DNA of 64,000 bases, taken from the NCBI GenBank assembly GCA_028386065.3, contig JAKUCV010004460.1, forward strand, positions 19,138-83,137, in the 5' to 3' direction. How positions within the stretch are numbered: the first letter of the stretch is position 1; every line of letters begins with the position of its first letter. Below are positions 60,355 through 64,000 of this stretch, one piece after another. The notes beneath the pieces are model-generated. The model saw only the letters and a list, made by a program, of their open reading frames with translations, searched no databases and was not told the DNA's origin. The stretch comes from Turnera subulata (Eukaryota; Streptophyta; Magnoliopsida; Malpighiales; Passifloraceae). The position numbers and the translations under genes were made by a program.

Positions 60355-60525
60355 CGAGGAAACAACCCTCTATCCTAATCTACCGAAACTACCCCTAAGA
60401 CTATCCTTAATCCCCAACCTATCCCAAACTAATAAATCCCCACACCCGGATTTGAACCCGGGTGGCCTCCGTGGACGGAGGTCTTTGGTGCCAACCCGAC
60501 CAAGAGGTCGCTGGCGGTAAAAGAA

Positions 60526-61415
60526 AATTTGTTATATGCTTCTTTTTTTATTTTTTTTGTCAAAGATTGTTATATTCTTCTTTCTACTAATCACATCAGC
60601 TTCGTGAATTTACAAGGATTTGTATGGTCAATGTACTAGTGAATCTTCAAGGATTTGAATCGTTAATGTTACTACTAAATCTTTAAATCCATCACCACTC
60701 CCCAAAACCATTGGTTAGCCTAAGAGGTGGAAGATCTATAAATTTAAGTCAATAAAGACAAAACACTATACGCTATCTATTTTTCTTTTTCAGTGTAGCG
60801 TGACAATATATTTATTTGTTTGTAATATTATTTATGCATTAACCATTATGATAGTTAACAAGATTTGAGGAGTCAACTCAATATGTGAAAAAAAAGAAAG
60901 AAATAAGAAGCAAAATATTTCCATCTTAATAAAGGACCAGATTTTGATCCGATCATTTCCAAATTAAATGGGATGGGCATGGTTAATTAAAGTAATTGCC
61001 AAAACTTCTCAATTTTCCAATCATGTACAGTTTAATTTCCAAACTTGGATGGACAGGTTTATCCCCCACATCACACAGAACATATACGCCCTGTCCAATC
61101 TTAATGATTCATCAATCTTCTTTATGTACCTCTCTAAGGCAGGTCGACCACAACTAGGAAACAGACAATTAAGCAAGCGCAAACCTTAATTTTGTAATGA
61201 CAAAAAAATTTGGAAGTAAATCAATCTCCATTCAATCTTGTATATGTCTCATTAATCTCCTTTCAATTGCAACACCAATACCGAGATTACAAAAACTAAT
61301 ACTATTAATAAGAAAAGAAAGAAGTTAGCAACATTGCCACAGCCATTGTCATTATTCTTATCTGCAAAATCAATCACTAGTACCATCGCAAAAAAATCAA
61401 TCATCCATATCATAA
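60526..61415. other. Intergenic, no gene seen
   Basis: AT-rich sequence between the SINE/Gypsy composite and the end of the PBP1-like gene; its right end should hold that gene's 3' UTR. Nothing else was recognised. Confidence 0.4.
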
Positions 61416-61790
61416 TCAAAACCCACTCTGCAGTAGCTCCTCTTCAAGAGCTTCTTCAAGCCACAACCTCGACTCCTGCATCAACTCAGGGCTCAATCTG
61501 AACATGAGCACACAAAACTCCATCTGGTTAAGGGCACCATCCCCATCAAGATCACCTTCCCTGACCATGCTCGCAAGCTGATCATCTGTCAAGTCCTGCA
61601 ACCCCATCAGTGCAGAGTTCCTCTTCAGGCTCTCCTGTGTGATCACCCCTCTCTCTTTATCCATCAACACCTGAAACCCATTACACAGCTCCCTTATCAG
61701 CCCTTCCCCTCCAAGCTTGTTAGCCATCACCGGCAACAAGTCTTCGAATTCCGGCCGGACCTTGCTCTGATCAACTCCTCCTCCAGCCAT
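61416..61790 (-). CDS. PBP1: Single-EF-hand calcium-binding protein, PBP1/KIC type
   Basis: Intact intronless frame of 124 residues, the normal length for this family. Residues 80-91 form one canonical EF-hand loop, DLDGDGALNQME, with Asp at positions 1, 3 and 5 and Glu at 12. The flanking text GEGLIRELCNGF, GVITQESLKRN and EFCVLMFRLSPELM is characteristic of Arabidopsis PBP1 (PINOID-binding protein 1) and its relative KIC, which binds the kinesin KCBP. The N-terminal part favours PBP1. In Arabidopsis PBP1 binds the PINOID kinase in a Ca2+-dependent way and modulates auxin transport signalling. It is a cytosolic Ca2+ sensor without signal peptide or membrane segment. No lesions were seen, and it is the only intact single-exon gene in this part of the window. 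Confidence 0.93.
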   Translation of the reverse strand: MAGGGVDQSKVRPEFEDLLPVMANKLGGEGLIRELCNGFQVLMDKERGVITQESLKRNSALMGLQDLTDDQLASMVREGDLDGDGALNQMEFCVLMFRLSPELMQESRLWLEEALEEELLQSGF

Positions 61791-61885
61791 TCTTGATCAA
61801 AACCCTCTTGTATAACTAGTATAAAAGCCTGTATATGCAATAGTTTTCTAATCTGTTCAATGAAATGTGACATGCATGGAATGTG

Positions 61886-61896
61886 TATATATATAC
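61886..61896 (-). promoter_or_regulatory. TATA box of the PBP1-like gene
   Basis: The minus strand reads TGTGTATATATATACAC, with TATATATA about 100 bp before the ATG at 61790, next to a short CA/TG microsatellite. Position is typical for a plant core promoter. Confidence 0.55.
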
Positions 61897-63237
61897 ACAC
61901 ACAAGGCCAAGAGAGGAGAGGAGAGGATCTTCTAGGAAGGGACTGAATTGAGGATAGGGGTAATAAATGGACAGCAAAGGAACAGGGAGTTAAAAGCTGG
62001 TAGGCATTGATTCCTGCAAGAGCAATTGCCACTGAGTTTCGCAGAAGTCTTGTTGGTGAGGGGCATTTGGGTCAAACCAGGTGGTTTATGAACTGAATCT
62101 ACTTTTTTACCCCAGAGGGGGAGAGTGTATCCAAGGAATTGGTCAGCAGGGTAGAGTTGTCATTTCCTTTTGGAGTTTTTGTTTTTCTATGTGGGTAAAC
62201 TGAACTTGATCCAATCTGGCAGGAAGCAGCAGCTGAGGATTCTCTTGTTGGGTCTGCTGTTTCTTGAAATTATTTTTTTCTGCTTGACTTTGCTATTAAT
62301 GACATGGAAGTTGCTTCTGTTTGTTCAGATACATGGAATGGAATACTGATTTGAAAAGATTATTATAAAAGTTTTGCTTAATATTTTCAAGTTAAGTAGC
62401 TTCGTGGGCCATTTCTCTCCATAAAGGCAAAACTTTGTTTTAAAATAAAGACATAATGTTAGTGGGGTCGTATATAATTTAATTTGTATTTCTCATATAG
62501 ATTGTTCAAAGTATTTGTTTTCTTTTCCTGTCCAATATCTAGAATTTTGCCCCAATTACTACTAATCCTACTCACGGTTGTTCACCTGGTTATGGTGGGT
62601 GGGAGAATCAAAGATCTTAGTTAGGGCGGAACCAAATCGTTTACCAATTTAGCATAAAAAAAAATTGTTTAGTACTTAAATTTATTCACAAGTATTGTTA
62701 ATTTCATATCTGGAAATATAATTTAGAAAGCATTTGATATCCGTAAAATTTTTTATAGAGAAATATTTAATTTCTGCATTTAAATGTTTGGTAACGGTTG
62801 GGAAATTAATCAATATAATTAAATCTTTTCTTGGTCAAGAGAAAACTGAAAGGAAATTTCCTTTGCAAAGCATAAAATAAGGTATACTTGACAAGTTTGT
62901 TTGCCGTATACTTTGCAATGTGAATAAGGGAGTGTTCATCAAACTAGGCATTAATTATTGTCAATTGTTGAAGATGATTTCAAACAAAGCATTAATTATT
63001 TTCTTGATGATATCTCCATATTATACAACTTTCCTTCTTTTTTTCTTAATGGGTTAAAACTCTTAGGCTTAGTTTGGGAGCAAGGGAATCGGGGGGAAAA
63101 AAAAATTTGGAGAGAATGCAGGGTTTCTAATGTCAATTCCCTCGTTTGAGAAACGGGAGAATGAGTGAGAGAATAGAAAATGGGGAGAAAATTTTCTCCA
63201 CGGGCCCACCATTTCTATTCTCTCCAATTTGAGGAGA
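61897..63237. other. Intergenic, with a hairpin near the right end
   Basis: No gene is seen. At about 63164-63227 an imperfect inverted repeat pairs 'gagagaatagaaaatgg' with 'ccatttctattctctcc', preceded by 'ttaggcttagtttgggag', wording often seen at MITE ends. It could be a small foldback element, but no target repeat was found. Confidence 0.4.
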
Positions 63238-63688
63238 TTTTGGAATCTGGTTCAATATACCCTTAAGAACTGTGGTGTGGGTTGCAAACAGAGGCGCTCC
63301 ACTTGATTCTTCTGGAATTTTTGAACTTACCCATGGTGGAAATCTTGTTCTGAGAAGTGGTGAAACTATTGGAAGGATTGCTTGGTCATCCAACGCAACA
63401 ATTTTTCCTTCATCTGAGGGAAATATAAGTGTTTCACTAGCTGATAATGGCAACCTTTGCCTTAATACGTGGTGGAACTACTGTGTGGCAGAGCTTTGAT
63501 CATCCATCAGATACATTACTGCCTGGCATGAAACTCTTATACAACCGGAGAACAGGAGAACACCGCTGTCTGACTTCATGGAAAGACAATGAAGACCCAC
63601 AACCAGGAAAGTTCACGGCAGGTATGGACACTGCAGGGCCTTACCAGTATGTCATTTGGAAGGACAAGCATCCCTATTTTAGAAGCAA
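63238..63688 (+). pseudogene. G-type lectin S-receptor-like kinase fragment (B-lectin domain)
   Basis: The sequence encodes part of a bulb-type lectin domain of plant G-type lectin receptor kinases: IPLRTVVWVANRGAPLDSSG, GGNLVLRSGE, ADNGNLCL, VWQSFDHPSDTLLPGMKLL, LTSWKDNEDPQPGKF and GPYQYVIWKDKHPYFRS. A frameshift near 63465 moves the reading from one frame to the next. The signal peptide and first part of the domain are missing on the left, and the PAN, transmembrane and kinase parts on the right. It ends abruptly at the CTAG of a Helitron-like terminus at 63689. These receptors act at the plasma membrane in self-incompatibility or defence; this fragment cannot. Confidence 0.85.
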
Positions 63689-64000
63689 CTAGTAGTTTGC
63701 CCGCGCTTTGCTGCGGGTATCAACAACACGAAACATACAACCCTTTTTTTAATAGTTTCGTAGATATATCTTTAATAGCCAAAAATCATTGAGTACAACC
63801 AGATAAACATCACAAAAGAACATAACCATTAAAACCATTAAAAGAAGTCCTTGGTTTCACCAAGGCCACCATGGTTCCATTCATGGTGTGGGTGGGTAGG
63901 GAATTGGGTAGCCTTAGGCTTGTATAAAAAAAAAAAAAACATTAAAAGAAGGTAGTAATTATGCGAAAGCTTGCTGGGAAAATTATCACAATATTATTTT
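63689..64000 (-). mobile_element. Probable Helitron 3' terminus, running off the window
   Basis: On the minus strand the sequence ends with a hairpin (CCCGC at 63700-63704 pairing with GCGGG at 63713-63717), then seven bases, then CTAG (63689-63692) followed by T. A hairpin just before CTRR at an A/T junction is the known 3' signature of Helitrons. The 5' end would lie beyond 64000. No Rep/helicase coding is visible in the ~300 bp available. Confidence 0.5.

Larger units (their letters stand above)
55377..60365 (-). mobile_element. Gypsy chromovirus-type retrotransposon lacking a 5' LTR
   Basis: Minus-strand order is gag, protease, RT, RNase H, integrase, chromodomain, then polypurine tract and LTR. 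One 218-bp LTR is present at 55377-55594 (sense TGATACGACACC ... GGTGTAACA), preceded by AAGAAGGGGGTGT (sense) at 55595-55607. Upstream of gag at 60354 there is no second LTR and no primer site; SINE sequence follows almost at once. A short LTR plus a chromodomain suggests the Reina-like branch (inference). Only two nonsense changes interrupt about 4.5 kb of coding, so decay is slight. Confidence 0.88.
55338..60525 (-). mobile_element. tRNA-derived SINE split by a Gypsy element
   Basis: Outer 10-bp repeats ggtaaaagaa at 55338-55347 and 60516-60525 enclose a minus-strand SINE. Its head is at about 60370-60515: the minus strand begins GCCAGCGACCTCTTGGTCGG and has B-box GGTTCAAATCC near 60445. 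Its tail is at 55348-55376: CCCCTTAGGAAGAAC plus poly(A). The Gypsy sequence 55377 to about 60365 lies between the two halves. The head differs from the SINE family at 38767 and 42451. It could be read as a tRNA, but the missing cloverleaf, the poly(A) and the target repeats favour a SINE. Confidence 0.7.

Noticed and set aside
60420..60515. A tRNA gene next to the Gypsy element
   Set aside because: The B-box is good, but acceptor pairing is lacking, and direct repeats plus a distant poly(A) show it is a split SINE head.
61727..62032. 101-codon minus-strand frame overlapping the PBP1-like start
   Set aside because: It overlaps a real gene in another frame and reads through its promoter and TATA box; no family features.

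Overview
This is nuclear DNA from a flowering plant, most likely a eudicot. The evidence is GT-AG introns, low gene density, plant-specific families (F-box/LRR-FBD proteins, a GH3 auxin-conjugating enzyme, a PBP1/KIC-type EF-hand protein, a G-type lectin receptor-kinase relic) and plant retroelements of every main kind. I cannot name the species. There are no bacterial operons, CRISPR arrays or viral genomes, and no RNA gene other than tRNA-derived SINE heads.

Layout. 0-7 kb: an F-box cluster with a paralogue fragment at the left edge, a minus-strand F-box gene, and two plus-strand F-box/LRR genes with identical three-exon structure. 7.0-13.4 kb: a near full-length minus-strand L1-type LINE whose ORF1 has an RRM and a DUF4283-like region, framed by 12-13 bp target duplications. 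14.4-27.2 kb: a host gene I reconstruct as eight exons. It is broken by an 8.1-kb Copia element inside exon 1, a 2.25-kb truncated LINE in an intron, and small coding lesions. 27.5-28.8 kb: a solo LTR inserted in the loop of a hairpin. 29.5-31.2 kb: an F-box/FBD gene without a visible start codon. 32.0-34.4 kb: a complete GH3 gene (616 aa, three exons, minus strand). 34.5-45.8 kb: long non-coding DNA with two SINE copies of one family and a Mutator-like element with ~170-bp inverted repeats and a GC-rich interior. 45.8-60.5 kb: a retroelement nest. A minus-strand LINE contains a plus-strand LINE, which contains a 3.35-kb solo-LTR-like element. Next to it a tRNA-derived SINE is split by a chromodomain Gypsy element that has a 3' LTR but no recognisable 5' LTR. 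61.4-61.8 kb: an intact single-EF-hand PBP1-like gene. 63.2-64 kb: a lectin-receptor-kinase fragment ending at what looks like a Helitron 3' terminus.

The clearly functional-looking host genes are the two three-exon F-box/LRR genes, GH3 and the PBP1-like gene. The 171-1301 F-box gene is plausible. GH3 (auxin conjugation) and PBP1 (a calcium-dependent partner of the PINOID kinase, which controls auxin transport) both act in auxin biology but lie 27 kb apart with transposons between, so I do not claim a cluster. I found no convincing new biological system. The most useful observations are structural: dated nesting of insertions, a Copia terminus that places a consensus splice donor at its junction with a host exon, an F-box reading frame that ends in the antisense of a neighbouring paralogue, a Pack-MULE candidate and a SINE-Gypsy composite.
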